Below are positions 54,409 to 63,888 of a DNA stretch of 64,000 nucleotides, piece after piece. The stretch is from assembly GCF_000217955.3 (NCBI RefSeq), contig NZ_AFOY02000014.1, positions 80,005 to 144,004 on the forward strand, written 5' to 3'. Made by a program: the position numbers and the translations under genes. How positions within the stretch are numbered: position 1 is the first letter of the stretch; every line of letters begins with the position of its first letter. This stretch comes from Pseudomonas fluorescens HK44. Its GTDB lineage: Bacteria > Pseudomonadota > Gammaproteobacteria > Pseudomonadales > Pseudomonadaceae. Below the pieces are notes generated by a model. That model was not told where the DNA came from, made no database searches, and saw only the letters and a program-made list of their open reading frames with translations.

Positions 54409-55263
54409 TCACTCCAGCATCTTCGCCAACAACCAGCTTCCCGCCGGCCCCGGCGGATGCAGCCGTGACCAGAGCGCGTCGACCGACACCGGTTTTGGCC
54501 AGCCGCGGACCTTGAGTTCTTGCAACGAGCCCGCACCAAAACGCCCGACCAGCCAGCGCGGCAAGGGCGCCCAACCAAAACCGCCTTGGGCCATTTCCAG
54601 CAGCATCAGGTAACTGGGCGCCGACCAGACTCGGCCTTGGGCACGGGTTTCGTAGGGATTGATGATGGTCGCCAGGCGCAATTCGCGGTGTTGCTGCAAC
54701 GTTTCCTTGTCGACGTTTTGCAGCGCCGCCAGCGGATGTTCGGTCGACACGAACAAGGCAATTTCCGTGCGCTCGTCGACCGTCGCACTGTTCAGGTCGG
54801 CCGGGTAGTCGGACTGCATTTCGGCGAAGGCAATATGCGCGCGCCCGCGTTGCACCAGAGCGATCAGATCGTCGCACTCGGCAATCAGGCATTCGAGTTC
54901 GAGGTCCGGGTAGCGCTGATCGAAGTCACTCAATGCCGCTTCAAAACGATCGGACTGGTAGGTGTCGGAAATCGCCACCGTCAGCTTCGCCTCAACGCCT
55001 CGGGACAGTTGCGCGGCGGTCATTTCCAGGCGGCTGGTGGCGGCCAGAATGTCTTCGGCGCGTTGCAGCATGACATGCCCGGCGGAGGTCAGGCCAGGCT
55101 TGCGGCTGCTGCGATCGAACAGTGTCACGTTCAGGTCAATTTCCAGGCTGGCAACGGCCGCGCTGATGGTCGACTGGCTCTTGCCGAGTTTGCGCGCCGC
55201 TGCAGAAAACGAGCCTTGGGTCGCTGCCTGGACGAACGCCAGCAGCACTTCATGTGAGGCCAT
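54409..55263 (-). CDS. LysR-family transcriptional regulator
   Basis: 284 residues. HTH: LLAFVQAATQGSFSAAARKLGKSQSTISAAVASLEIDLN (core FSAAARKLGKSQSTISAAV). Effector domain AKLTVAISDTYQSDRFEAAL. It diverges from the PACE efflux gene, the usual arrangement of PACE genes and their regulators. The C terminus (WLLAKMLE) ends before the CCGTAT array. Confidence 0.9.
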   Translation of the reverse strand: MASHEVLLAFVQAATQGSFSAAARKLGKSQSTISAAVASLEIDLNVTLFDRSSRKPGLTSAGHVMLQRAEDILAATSRLEMTAAQLSRGVEAKLTVAISDTYQSDRFEAALSDFDQRYPDLELECLIAECDDLIALVQRGRAHIAFAEMQSDYPADLNSATVDERTEIALFVSTEHPLAALQNVDKETLQQHRELRLATIINPYETRAQGRVWSAPSYLMLLEMAQGGFGWAPLPRWLVGRFGAGSLQELKVRGWPKPVSVDALWSRLHPPGPAGSWLLAKMLE

Positions 55264-55349
55264 GAACTATCGCCTTGATCGATGGTTACTGGTTATGAAG
55301 TATCGGTGTGGTGGTCGATGATGGCAACCACATTCACCCAGGGAGTTTG

Positions 55350-55790
55350 ATGATGAGCACCAACAAATCCTTTATCGAACGTGTTTTTCAGGCCATTGCT
55401 TTCGAGCTGCTGGCGGTCATGTTGTGTACACCGTTGCTGGCGTGGCTGATGGACAAACCGATGGTCGAGATGGGCGCCGTGACCATTGCCATCGGTCTGA
55501 TCGCCTTGGCCTGGAACGTGTTGTTCAACGGTCTGTTCGACCGTCTGCTCAAGCGCCTGGCGCTTACCCCCAGCGCCGCAACCCGCGTCGTGCACGCCTT
55601 GCTGTTCGAAGGGGGGCTGGTAGCGGTCAGTGTGCCGCTGATTGCCTGGTGGCTGAACGTCAGCCTGTTGCAGGCGTTGATTCTGGACATCGGTGTGTTG
55701 CTGTTCTTTTTGCCATACACCTACCTCTACCACTGGGCGTATGACGGGGTGCGTGAGCGGTTGTTGATGCGCCAGTCTTGTGAGGGGTAA
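55350..55790 (+). CDS. PACE-family efflux transporter
   Basis: 146 residues, four membrane segments in two tandem pairs (FQAIAFELLAVMLCTPLLAW, GAVTIAIGLIALAWNVLFNG, LLFEGGLVAVSVPLIAWWL, ALILDIGVLLFFLPYTYLYHW-like). PACE hallmarks WNVLFN and the Glu in FE are visible. Family members export biocides such as chlorhexidine or acriflavine, and polyamines, by proton exchange. ATG 55350 follows GGGAG; an upstream in-frame ATG at 55308 is less likely. Divergent from a LysR regulator. Confidence 0.9.
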   Translation: MMSTNKSFIERVFQAIAFELLAVMLCTPLLAWLMDKPMVEMGAVTIAIGLIALAWNVLFNGLFDRLLKRLALTPSAATRVVHALLFEGGLVAVSVPLIAWWLNVSLLQALILDIGVLLFFLPYTYLYHWAYDGVRERLLMRQSCEG

Positions 55791-55794
55791 ACGC

Positions 55795-55835
55795 AAAGAT
55801 CGTCCGAACGCGAGCCGAGCCTTCGGACGATCTTT
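55795..55835. terminator. bidirectional terminator between PACE and SDR genes
   Basis: AAAGATCGTCCGAA and TTCGGACGATCTTT form a perfect 14-bp stem around 13 bases, with A and T runs at the ends. The genes converge here. Confidence 0.88.
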
Positions 55836-55844
55836 TGATCCTGA

Positions 55845-56603
55845 TTACAAAAACATCCCGCCCGAAGCTTCGACCCGCTGTCCATTGATCCACTGACTGC
55901 CCGGCGTCAGCAGCAGTGCAATGGCGGCACCAATGTCGTCGGGTTTGCCGGCGCGACCCAGTGCCGTATTGCTGGCCACCAGTTGATTGATATCCGCGTT
56001 ATCGCGTACCGCACCGCCGCCGAAGTCGGTTTCGATGGCACCCGGTGCCAGGATGTTTACCGCAATGTTGCGCGCCCCAAGTTCCTTGGCCTGGTAGCGC
56101 GTCAGCACTTCCATCGCCCCTTTCATCGCCGCATAAGCCCCGTAACCCGGCAGGCTGAAGCGAGTCAGGCCGCTGGAAATATTGATGATCCGGCCACCGT
56201 CTTTCAGCAGCGGCAGCAGGTTCTGGGTCAGGAAAAACGGCCCCTTCAGATGAATGTTCATCAGCAGATCGAACTGCTCGACGGTGGTGTCGGCGAAGTT
56301 CGCATGCACGCCGACCCCGGCGTTGTTGATCAGAAAGTCGAAGTGCTGGCGCTCGAAGTGGTTTTTCAGGACCTTCCCGACCTCTGTGGTGAAGGCGCCG
56401 AAACTTTCACTCCGGCCGACATCGAGTTGCAGCATGACGGCGCGACCACCAAGGCTTTCGATATGCGCGACCAGTGCCTGGGCTTCATCGGCGCGGCTGT
56501 TGTAGGTGCCGATAATGTCGATGCCCTGAGTCACCAGGTGCAGGGCGGTGCTTTTGCCGAGGCCACGGCTGGCGCCGGTGATCAATGCAATTTTGCGGTT
56601 CAT
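55845..56603 (-). CDS. short-chain dehydrogenase/reductase
   Basis: 252 residues, classical SDR: cofactor motif TGASRGLGKSTAL, DFLINNAGVGVHANF, Ser in INISSGLTRF, catalytic Tyr/Lys in YGAYAAMKGAMEVL, and APGAIETDF. An NAD(P)-dependent oxidoreductase of unknown substrate. It diverges from a LysR gene 121 bp away, probably its regulator. Confidence 0.9.
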   Translation of the reverse strand: MNRKIALITGASRGLGKSTALHLVTQGIDIIGTYNSRADEAQALVAHIESLGGRAVMLQLDVGRSESFGAFTTEVGKVLKNHFERQHFDFLINNAGVGVHANFADTTVEQFDLLMNIHLKGPFFLTQNLLPLLKDGGRIINISSGLTRFSLPGYGAYAAMKGAMEVLTRYQAKELGARNIAVNILAPGAIETDFGGGAVRDNADINQLVASNTALGRAGKPDDIGAAIALLLTPGSQWINGQRVEASGGMFL

Positions 56604-56724
56604 GGGACGTTCTCCAGAGCAGTAAGTGATGATGGGAGAAAGTTTATTTATCCGCCTTTAGGTGATAAACAGCCTTAAATCGGAATCACTGGTCGGAATT
56701 ACCGAACAATAAAGAGTTTGCCCC

Positions 56725-57621
56725 ATGAACAAGCTGGAACTGTTGCGCACCTTCGTCCGGGTCAGCGAAATGTCGAGTTTCACCCTCGCGGGCGAAAGCC
56801 TCGGCTTGCCCCGTTCCACTGTTTCCGAACACGTCCAGGCCCTGGAAGCCCTGCTCGGTACACGCCTGCTGCAACGCACCACGCGCAAGGTTCAGGCGAC
56901 CCAGGACGGGCTGGTGTTGTACGAGCGCAGCAAGGATTTGCTGTCGTACATGGATGAAATCGAAGGGCTGTTTCGCCAGGACGAGGCCTCGCTGACCGGG
57001 CGGATTCGCATCGATATGCCGAACATCCTGGCCCGTCAGGTGGTGATGCCGCGCCTGCCCGAATTCATGGCCCGGCACCCTCATCTGGAACTGGAAATCA
57101 GCAGCACCGACCGCCGGGTCGATTTGCTTGGCGAAGGGTTTGATTGCGTGTTGCGGGTCGGCGCGCAACCGGATCAATCGGTGGTCGCTCGTCACCTGTG
57201 CGACTTTGCCATGGTCAACTGCGCCAGCCCCGCCTATCTACAGCGCTATGGTGTGCCGCAACGGCTCGAAGACCTGACGCAGCATCGGCTGGTTCATTAC
57301 GTCGGCGTACTGGGTTCGCGCTCGGAAGGTTTTGTGTACGAGGAGGAGGGCACGCTGCGTCGAATGCCGATGAGCGGCAGTGTGACGGTCAATAATACCG
57401 ACGCATACGAGTCTGCGTGTCTGGGTGGTTTCGGATTGATCCAGGCGCCGCTGATGGGGATGCGCCCGTACCTGCTCAGCGGTGAACTGGTGGCGGTCTT
57501 GCCGCAGCTCAACGCACCGTCGATGGAGGTTTCGCTGCTCTATGCCCGACAACGGCATTTGCCATTGCGCGTGCGGGCATTCATGGACTGGCTGGGACAG
57601 GTGATCCAGCCGATAGCCTGA
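56725..57621 (+). CDS. LysR-family transcriptional regulator
   Basis: 298 residues. HTH: LLRTFVRVSEMSSFTLAGESLGLPRSTVSEHVQALEALLG (core FTLAGESLGLPRSTVSEHV). Effector domain RIRIDMPNILARQVVMPRLP. The spacer helix LLQRTTRKVQATQDG is as in the LysR/DsdC group. Divergent from an SDR gene. The window shows no clear LysR box. Confidence 0.9.
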   Translation: MNKLELLRTFVRVSEMSSFTLAGESLGLPRSTVSEHVQALEALLGTRLLQRTTRKVQATQDGLVLYERSKDLLSYMDEIEGLFRQDEASLTGRIRIDMPNILARQVVMPRLPEFMARHPHLELEISSTDRRVDLLGEGFDCVLRVGAQPDQSVVARHLCDFAMVNCASPAYLQRYGVPQRLEDLTQHRLVHYVGVLGSRSEGFVYEEEGTLRRMPMSGSVTVNNTDAYESACLGGFGLIQAPLMGMRPYLLSGELVAVLPQLNAPSMEVSLLYARQRHLPLRVRAFMDWLGQVIQPIA

Positions 57622-57638
57622 AGAACGACAAATCCTCC

Positions 57639-57657
57639 TGTGGGAGCGAGCTTGCTG
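57639..57657. repeat. solitary degenerate REP, type A
   Basis: CTGTGGGAGCGAGCTTGCT is a half REP without a partner in the gap. It is followed by a purine-rich stretch with no gene (57660-57783). Confidence 0.6.
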
Positions 57658-57783
57658 GTACTTGAAGGGAGGAGGAGGGACAAGGTAACAAACTGAAGCC
57701 CTATCCTGCGGGCGCTGAACCAAATAGTGCTTGATCCACTGATTTTTCGACGAAATGCCTGTCGAGTGAGCGCGCCGCTGATC

Positions 57784-58806
57784 TTAATAATCCGCCCGTT
57801 TGCGAAACGCCCAGCGCCCGGCCAGTACCGTGAATGTCGCGACCAGTGCCACCAGAATCCAGAACCCTTCCGGGTCGCCGGCAAGGGGGATTCCGCCGAC
57901 GTTCATGCCGAAGAAACCGGCAATGATGTTAATCGGCAGCGCCAGCACCGTGACCACAGTCAGGGTGAACAGTGTGCGGTTACTCTGCTCGTTGAGGTTG
58001 GCGGCGATCTCTTCCTGCAACAGCTTGATCCGTTCACCGAGCGCCGTGAGGTCGTTGATGATCAGCGCGAACTCCTCGGTGGATTTGCGCAGCTCCTTGA
58101 CGTCGTCCTTTTGCAACCATTGCGGTGGACGGTTGAGCAGACGCAGCAGCGAACCCGGCTCCAGTGCCAGCAGCCGTTGCAAGCGCACCAGCACTCGGCG
58201 ATTGGCGCCCAGTTCGGCACGGTTGGTGGACAGTCGCGATGACAGCAACTCATCCTCGATCTGGTCGACACTTTGGCTGGTCTTGCGCACGATCTGCGTC
58301 AGCACTTCGCCCTGGTCTCGGAGCAAATGCACGAGCAGTTCCAGTGGCGAACGAAAGCATTCGCCGGCCTTGACCGAGGAGCGCAGCTTGTCCACCGAGT
58401 GCAGGGGTTGCAGGCGCGCGCTGATGATCAAGCGGCTGCGGGCACAGACCCAAAGGGTCGAGACATCTGACGACACCATGCTGCTGAGGTTGAACACCAC
58501 GTCGTTGACCACTGCCAGCAGCGCCGAATCGACGTGCTCGATACGGGTCGAGCGCGAGCCTTCATGCAAGGCTTCGAAAAATTCCTCCGGCAACTCCAGA
58601 TGCGCTTTCATCCAGCGCTCGCACGCGGCGTGGGCGAGGTTCAGGTGCAGCCAGAGGAACTCGTCCTCGGCGCCCGGTTGTTGCAGCAACTGCAGCGCCT
58701 TGGCCGAATCGATCTCGCGGCCGCGTTCGCCGGGGCGAAAACTGAAACCGTAGAGCAGGCCGAACAGGTCAGAATCGCGGTGGCGTTGATCGATGCTGTG
58801 GTTCAT
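57784..58806 (-). CDS. zntB: zinc transporter ZntB (CorA/MIT family)
   Basis: 340 residues. Large cytoplasmic funnel (about 1-275) and two C-terminal helices: LFTLTVVTVLALPINIIAGFFGMNVGGIP (core: IIAGFFGMNVGGIP) with the GMN gate, then GFWILVALVATFTVLAGRWAF. The acidic RIEHVDSALLAVVNDV and HDxx-type residues fit ZntB. It carries zinc, or magnesium in related forms. The C-terminal tail RKRADY is basic. Single gene; a REP precedes it on the LysR side. Confidence 0.88.
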   Translation of the reverse strand: MNHSIDQRHRDSDLFGLLYGFSFRPGERGREIDSAKALQLLQQPGAEDEFLWLHLNLAHAACERWMKAHLELPEEFFEALHEGSRSTRIEHVDSALLAVVNDVVFNLSSMVSSDVSTLWVCARSRLIISARLQPLHSVDKLRSSVKAGECFRSPLELLVHLLRDQGEVLTQIVRKTSQSVDQIEDELLSSRLSTNRAELGANRRVLVRLQRLLALEPGSLLRLLNRPPQWLQKDDVKELRKSTEEFALIINDLTALGERIKLLQEEIAANLNEQSNRTLFTLTVVTVLALPINIIAGFFGMNVGGIPLAGDPEGFWILVALVATFTVLAGRWAFRKRADY

Positions 58807-59085
58807 GGAGTCTCGCTGAAGGGGAGGCGCCTGTCGTACGTTTCACAGGCTCACATGAGCGGCATCATGGCAACGCTGTTTGACGGTTTTGTGACGGTTT
58901 GGTGACCCGTGTAATAGAGCCTCTACCGGCGGTCGGGTCGGTTTCAAGAAACCGCGGCGCGCGCCGATGACGGCTACGTTGGCTCAGGCACATTGGTGTC
59001 CGGCCCGCATGTTGTCGACAGGGAGGTCCGGACATCTCGCATGCCCTGCCGGTGCGAGCCTTATCCCTGTCATGAGTATCACTCG

Positions 59086-60711
59086 ATGTTTTTGCAAAAA
59101 TCCCTGAGAGCGCAAATCCTCGCACTGTTGAGCGGCAGTCTGATCGCGATATTGCTGATTGCCCTGGCCTGTTTTCACTTACTCTCCAGCGGGGTGCAGG
59201 ACTACCGCAACCTCATCGAAGGCCCGTTACGTACCTCACAACTGATTGACGAAGCCAACTTGCAATTCAAGGCTCAGGTTCAGGAATGGAAAAACGTCCT
59301 GTTGCGCGGCAAGCAACCGGCTGAGCTGGACAAATACTGGAAGCAGTTCGAGGACCGTCAGGGCGACGTACAGAACATTCTCGGTGAATTGACCCGTCAA
59401 CCGGGCATTGATGCCTCACTTAAATCCCGCCTTGAAAGCCTGCGTGATGCGCACCGGGTGCTCGGTAGTGCTTATCAAAAAGGGCGGGAGGCTTATCTGG
59501 CCGCTGGTGCCGATCCTTCGGCAGGTGATAACGCGGTCAAAGGCGTGGACCGCGCCACGAGCGAGCAGATGAGCGAACTGGTCAACGAGTTGCGTAAACA
59601 GGGCCGGGAGCAATCGACGCTGATTAGCGCCAGCGCCGATCGCACGGTGTTGCTGGGCATCCTGGTGATGCTGGCTTCAAGTCTGTTGATTGGCTTGCTC
59701 AGCCTGTGGCTGGTCAACCGCAATCTGGTGGAACCGATCCGCAAGCTGATCGAATACGTCGCAAACTTGAGCCAGGGGCGCTTTGCCGAACGGGTGGCGA
59801 GTGCTCGTCAGGATGAGCTGGGCAAGCTGGCGGTGGCTGCCAATACGCTGCGCGATTTTCTGGCTGAGACCTTCAGCCGCTTGCAGCGCAGCGCCTCGGA
59901 TCTGGACAGCGCCAGCGGTGAGTTGAACTCGATTGCGACCTTGATGGCCCATGGCACCAGCGAACAGTTCAACCGCACGGATCAAGTCGCCACGGCAATG
60001 AACGAAATGTCCGCCACCGCCCAGCAAGTCGCTCGTCATGCGGCCGACGCGGCACGGGCCGCCGATGATGCCGATCAGTCGGCACAACAGGGCGAGAAGG
60101 TCATGCAGGGCACGATTCACACGATCACCCAGATGCGCGGCGAAATCGCCAACACCGCGACGGTCATTCGCCAACTGGAAACCGACAGCGGGCGCATCGG
60201 CAAGGTGCTGGAGGTCATTCGCGGTATCGCCGAACAAACCAACTTGCTGGCATTGAATGCTGCCATCGAAGCCGCTCGGGCCGGTGAAGCCGGACGTGGG
60301 TTTGCCGTAGTGGCCGATGAAGTGCGCAGCCTGGCCCAGCGCACGGCGGCGTCGATCATCGAAATCAACCAGATCATCCAGAGCGTGCAGACCGGCGCGG
60401 TTGACGCGGCGCAGGCCATCGAAAGCGGCCAGTCGCGCAGCGAGGAGAGCGTTGAGCAGGTCACTCAGGCCGGGGCCATGCTCGAGCGCATTACCGCGTC
60501 GGTGGAAGCGATTCGCGACATGAACCGCCAGATCGCCACGGCCGCTGAAGAACAGACCTCGGTGGCCGAAGACATTTCGCGCAACCTGACCGAGATCACC
60601 AGCATCGCCAGTACCAATCTGGACAACGTGCAGCGCACTGAAGCAGCGAGCAACAACCTGCACGGGTTGTCGGGGCAATTGAACGCGGTGACGGCGCGTC
60701 TTGGCGCCTAG
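59086..60711 (+). CDS. methyl-accepting chemotaxis protein
   Basis: 541 residues from ATG 59086. Membrane segment 1 is [20 protein letters not shown], with a periplasmic helical ligand domain about 35-190, membrane segment 2 [24 protein letters not shown] ([20 protein letters not shown]), and signalling domain with hairpin [20 protein letters not shown]. The ligand domain is of four-helix type; the ligand is unknown. The in-frame extension upstream (from 58993) is Cys-rich and not credible. Confidence 0.92.
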   Translation: MFLQKSLRAQILALLSGSLIAILLIALACFHLLSSGVQDYRNLIEGPLRTSQLIDEANLQFKAQVQEWKNVLLRGKQPAELDKYWKQFEDRQGDVQNILGELTRQPGIDASLKSRLESLRDAHRVLGSAYQKGREAYLAAGADPSAGDNAVKGVDRATSEQMSELVNELRKQGREQSTLISASADRTVLLGILVMLASSLLIGLLSLWLVNRNLVEPIRKLIEYVANLSQGRFAERVASARQDELGKLAVAANTLRDFLAETFSRLQRSASDLDSASGELNSIATLMAHGTSEQFNRTDQVATAMNEMSATAQQVARHAADAARAADDADQSAQQGEKVMQGTIHTITQMRGEIANTATVIRQLETDSGRIGKVLEVIRGIAEQTNLLALNAAIEAARAGEAGRGFAVVADEVRSLAQRTAASIIEINQIIQSVQTGAVDAAQAIESGQSRSEESVEQVTQAGAMLERITASVEAIRDMNRQIATAAEEQTSVAEDISRNLTEITSIASTNLDNVQRTEAASNNLHGLSGQLNAVTARLGA

Positions 60712-61076
60712 CCCACTGAAATGTGTATCGGCACGCTAACCGTGTCGGTACACGATTGATCTCAAGTGTGGGTGTTGCGCGTCGATGATTCGGTTATCCC
60801 TAACTGTATTGGGCCGGCAGATTCGGGCGAGTCATTGATGAAACGGCAGAGCTTTCTCACCCGTGAAATGCTTCGGGCTGGTCGCCAGGCTCAAGAACCA
60901 CCCCTCACCCTAACCCTCTCCCGGAGGGAGAGGGGACTGACCGAGGTGTTCTTTCGAGTTACATCGACCTGAAAGTCCGAGTCGAACTCGGGTTTTGAAA
61001 GGCTTGGAGATCTGCTCCCTCTCCCCTGTGGGGCGGTCCTGCTCCTGCATGGGAGCGATCAATAGCGGGCCACCAC
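60712..61076. other. 365-bp gap without a gene
   Basis: No open frame looks real. It holds a dispersed repeat (60897-61040), listed separately. The first ~180 bp include a run CACGCTAACCGTGTCGGTACACG with partial symmetry, but no clear terminator. Confidence 0.5.
60897..61040. repeat. dispersed repeat with CCCTCTCCC palindromes
   Basis: CCCTCTCCCGGAGGGAGAGG (60914-60933) is palindromic. A second CCCTCTCCC block (61016-61025) closes the unit. The middle contains CCGAGTCGAACTCGG, another palindrome. The layout matches an intergenic repeat common in Pseudomonas genomes. Confidence 0.65.
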
Positions 61077-62204
61077 TTAGTAACCATTGACCTCAAGCAA
61101 CTGCGCAACGCTGCCCGCTGCCGGGCGCTTGTAATACTTGAGCAGTTCGCTGGCGCGGTTGGTGAAGATGCCATCGACACCGGCGTCCATGACCTTCTTG
61201 TAGTCCACCGCATCGTCGATGGTGTAGACGTGCACCAGCATGCCTTTGTCGTGGGTGTACTGGTTCATCCACGGTTGCACCAGGTCCGAATAGCTTTGAT
61301 CGCCGCCGTTGGTCAGCGCTGCCGAAGGCCCCGTGCCGATAGCGCCCTGAGCCTTGGCGTAGTCGACCCATTGCTCGAATTCGGCTTTGTCCTTGGGTTC
61401 CTGTTTGGCGTAGTAGGTGGCTTTATCCTTGTCACCGGATTCGGCGAAGGTCACCTTCGACTTGGGCTCGATGCTGCCTTCGCCCACCCACAGCAGAAGA
61501 ATCTTCGGCACTTGCGGCATTTCTTTTTGCAGCAGTTCGAGGCTGCTCTTCTCGAAGGTTTGCAGGATCACTTTGCCTTTGCCCTGGCCGACGGTCAGCT
61601 CGCTTTTGGCCAGCGTGGAACCGGCCGGGCTCAACCAGCCACGGTCCTGAAGCTTGTCCTTGAGGTCGCGCTCGATGCCGGGAAACTGCTTTGGCTCTTT
61701 GGTTTCGATGTAAAGGCCGGGCTTGTGCAGCGGGTTGCCTTGGGCGATATCGATGATTTCGTCCAGGGTCAGGATTTTCAGGCCTGCGTAGCTGGCGCGT
61801 GCGCGATCCGGGTGAGCGGTGTTGAACCAGCTGCCGGCATCCAGGGTTTTAAGTTCGGCGATAGTGAACGCGTTGGCCGGGCTGTCCTTGCGTTCAGGAA
61901 ACCGGGTGGCAACGTCGGTGGTGCGTTGCAGGTTGTTGTCATGCAAGGCGAACAGTACGCCGTCCTTGCTGCGTTGCAGGTCCATTTCCAGGTAATCGGC
62001 GCCCAGGTCGCGCGCCAGTTTGTAGGCGGCGGCAGTAGATTCCGGCGCATCGAACGAGGCGCCACGGTGGGCGATCACTGCCGGGTGCGGGATCCCGGTG
62101 GCAGTGGCCAGAGCGGTCGGGCTCTGCTGGCTGGTAGCCTGTGCCTGGCCAAGACCGAGCATCAGACTCAGCAACAGGGCGCTTTTGGTATAGGTAACAG
62201 GCAT
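61077..62204 (-). CDS. glpQ: periplasmic glycerophosphodiester phosphodiesterase
   Basis: 375 residues. Signal peptide (SALLLSLMLGLGQAQATS, about 1-25). The catalytic GDPD core is PAVIAHRGASFDAPESTAAA, LEMDLQRSKDGVLFALHD and TIAELKTLDAGSW, with metal ligands Glu and Asp in YLEMDLQ and His in HDN. It cleaves glycerophosphodiesters to glycerol-3-P and alcohols in the periplasm. The C terminus FTNRASELLKYYK is typical. Its start and the next gene diverge across a 249-bp gap. Confidence 0.95.
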   Translation of the reverse strand: MPVTYTKSALLLSLMLGLGQAQATSQQSPTALATATGIPHPAVIAHRGASFDAPESTAAAYKLARDLGADYLEMDLQRSKDGVLFALHDNNLQRTTDVATRFPERKDSPANAFTIAELKTLDAGSWFNTAHPDRARASYAGLKILTLDEIIDIAQGNPLHKPGLYIETKEPKQFPGIERDLKDKLQDRGWLSPAGSTLAKSELTVGQGKGKVILQTFEKSSLELLQKEMPQVPKILLLWVGEGSIEPKSKVTFAESGDKDKATYYAKQEPKDKAEFEQWVDYAKAQGAIGTGPSAALTNGGDQSYSDLVQPWMNQYTHDKGMLVHVYTIDDAVDYKKVMDAGVDGIFTNRASELLKYYKRPAAGSVAQLLEVNGY

Positions 62205-62453
62205 TGTCGAAGTCCTTTCGTAAGAAGCGATTGCAAAGACCTACTTTTAACAATTGAGCGCCGGATGCGCTATCGCCAAACCGACATTAACGTGTGTGAG
62301 GGGCGTTTTTTCCGCGCTTTTGTGCAGCCCTTTGCAGTACGATCCACCCCGGCAATTTCCCCACCAGAGGGAAATCCCGAAACATCCGCTATCCCGCCCC
62401 TGCGTGTAAACCATCGTTCAGCCGTCCTTCGGGACGCACCCGTGAGGTTTACC

Positions 62454-62783
62454 ATGCGCATCACGTCCGGACTGATCTGCCAGGCCGCCGACCAGCTCAA
62501 AGGCTTCGTCGGTTTCAATCGCAAGACCGCCCGATACATCGTCCGCTTCAGCGAAGACGCCTTTGGCATGGACGTCGCAGACGACGCGATCATCCCTGCC
62601 AGCGAGTTCGTCTGGACGCCTGAGGACGGTCAAACCATGACCCTCAAGCGCGACCGGATCCGCTTGCTGCTGGAGCAGAACATCGATGACCGGATCAACA
62701 TCACCGAACCGCTGCGGGCTTATATGCGGCGTGAGGATCTACCGCAGATTAGTGCGCTGCGCAGTCTGGTTCAGAGCGGCTGA
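62454..62783 (+). CDS. conserved hypothetical protein, 109 residues
   Basis: ATG 62454 has GAGG at proper spacing. The soluble protein starts MRITSGLICQAADQLKGFVG, is Arg-rich with FNRKTARYIVRFSEDAFGMD and TMTLKRDRIRLLLEQNIDDR, and has no signal peptide. It is tandem-divergent to glpQ, as a hypothetical gene is near glpQ in P. aeruginosa. Its end overlaps the convergent ABM gene by 13 bp. Not recognised functionally. Confidence 0.7.
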   Translation: MRITSGLICQAADQLKGFVGFNRKTARYIVRFSEDAFGMDVADDAIIPASEFVWTPEDGQTMTLKRDRIRLLLEQNIDDRINITEPLRAYMRREDLPQISALRSLVQSG

Positions 62784-63103
62784 CGTTCGAAGGCATAGGC
62801 GCGTTCGACCTTGCACACCCGCGTGTGAAACGCTTCATACCAGGTCGAGCGCCCGCGTTCGCGGGTTGTACTGTGCTCGGCGTGTTGCTTCCAGGCGAGA
62901 ATTGCTTCTTCGCTGGACCAGTAGGAAACGGTGATGCCGAGTCCGTCCTCACCCCGGGCCGACTCCATGCCGAGAAACCCTGGTTGGTTGCGGGCAAGTT
63001 CGACCATGTGCTGTGCTGCTTGTTCGTAACCCTGATCGGCGGCGGTGCGTAGTGACGTGAAAATCACCGCGTAGTAAGGCGGCGAAGGTGTGTTGGCGAT
63101 CAT
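62771..63103 (-). CDS. antibiotic-biosynthesis-monooxygenase (ABM) domain protein
   Basis: 110 residues, a dimeric ferredoxin-like ABM fold: YYAVIFTSLRTAADQGYEQA, ELARNQPGFLGMESARGEDG (20), ITVSYWSSEEAILAWKQHAEH-type end (ISYW-like: ITVSYWSSEEAI). Function in this family ranges from quinone oxygenation to heme degradation. Its start overlaps the upstream amidotransferase stop (ATGA), so they are coupled. It overlaps the previous gene tail-to-tail by 13 bp. Confidence 0.87.
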   Translation of the reverse strand: MIANTPSPPYYAVIFTSLRTAADQGYEQAAQHMVELARNQPGFLGMESARGEDGLGITVSYWSSEEAILAWKQHAEHSTTRERGRSTWYEAFHTRVCKVERAYAFERQPL

Positions 63104-63810
63104 CTGGCGTTCCTCGCGCAGGCCTGGATAAAGGCGTTGACCAAGGGCGCAACGGTGCCGGCTAGTGCCGCGCGCTCGGGTTGAAACAGGGTCGCGACGA
63201 AGAACGGGTGGTCGCTGAGTTCGATGGCCCGTAGATCACCCGCCGAATCGCGGCCAGTGGCTTTAAGGCGGTGTGTCAGCAGCTGCTCTTCGAACGCGGG
63301 ATTGATCCCATAGCGGCAGTGATAGCCTTCGCGAATCTCTGTGGTCGCGTAGGCGTTGGCGATCAGGGAGCCTTCAAGCAACCGGATGCTGTCGATGACC
63401 TCGACCAACGAGCAGGTCAGCGGCGTGAGCACGGCGCGCGTGGCGTCTGGCGAAGTTTCGCCATGCTCGGCATCGGTCCAACCCAGCACGTTGCGCGCGT
63501 ACTCCAGCACCGCGTGTTGAAAACCACCGCAGGTGCCGAGGAAGGGCCGCTGCTGTTCTCGGGCAAAACGGATCGCCCGCAGCGCGCCGTCCATGTTGCG
63601 GTAAGGGCTGGCAGGCACGCACCAGAAGCCGTCGAAGTCAGCCAGTCGGGTGTTTGCGTCAATGTGGTCAGTGGCCAGCCACGCAAGGTGTACATCGACT
63701 TCAGCGTGTTGTGCGGCCATTTTCAGCGCCAGGGGAATTGCCTGATGAGCAGTGACCTTTGGGTCGTAGTCACCGATCAGTGCAATACGCAGTTGAGGGC
63801 TTGTTTGCAT
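63100..63810 (-). CDS. CTP-synthase C-terminal-like class I amidotransferase protein
   Basis: 236 residues from ATG 63810 (GGGAG upstream). RIALIGDYDPKVTAHQAIP, FLGTCGGFQHAVLEYARNVLG and the late FVATLFQPERAAL match the glutaminase domain of PyrG (GxCxG nucleophile Cys; usual FxxCQFHPEF). The catalytic His of the triad is Gln here (FQPER for FHPEF), while Cys and Glu remain. It is about half of PyrG and lacks the synthetase domain. RefSeq-style naming is 'CTP synthase C-terminal region-related'. Activity is doubtful; context is an ABM protein and divergent LysR. Confidence 0.8.
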   Translation of the reverse strand: MQTSPQLRIALIGDYDPKVTAHQAIPLALKMAAQHAEVDVHLAWLATDHIDANTRLADFDGFWCVPASPYRNMDGALRAIRFAREQQRPFLGTCGGFQHAVLEYARNVLGWTDAEHGETSPDATRAVLTPLTCSLVEVIDSIRLLEGSLIANAYATTEIREGYHCRYGINPAFEEQLLTHRLKATGRDSAGDLRAIELSDHPFFVATLFQPERAALAGTVAPLVNAFIQACARNAR

Positions 63811-63888
63811 GGTGTCTCCCAAGACTTGTTGATTCCTGGAGCCCACTATAGATTGGCGTTCACGCAATCAATAGTGGCGTTTACCCAA

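Noticed and set aside
61230..62453. N-terminal part of a long open frame upstream of the 109-residue protein
   Set aside because: Antisense to glpQ. Only the part from ATG 62454 has a ribosome site and protein-like composition.
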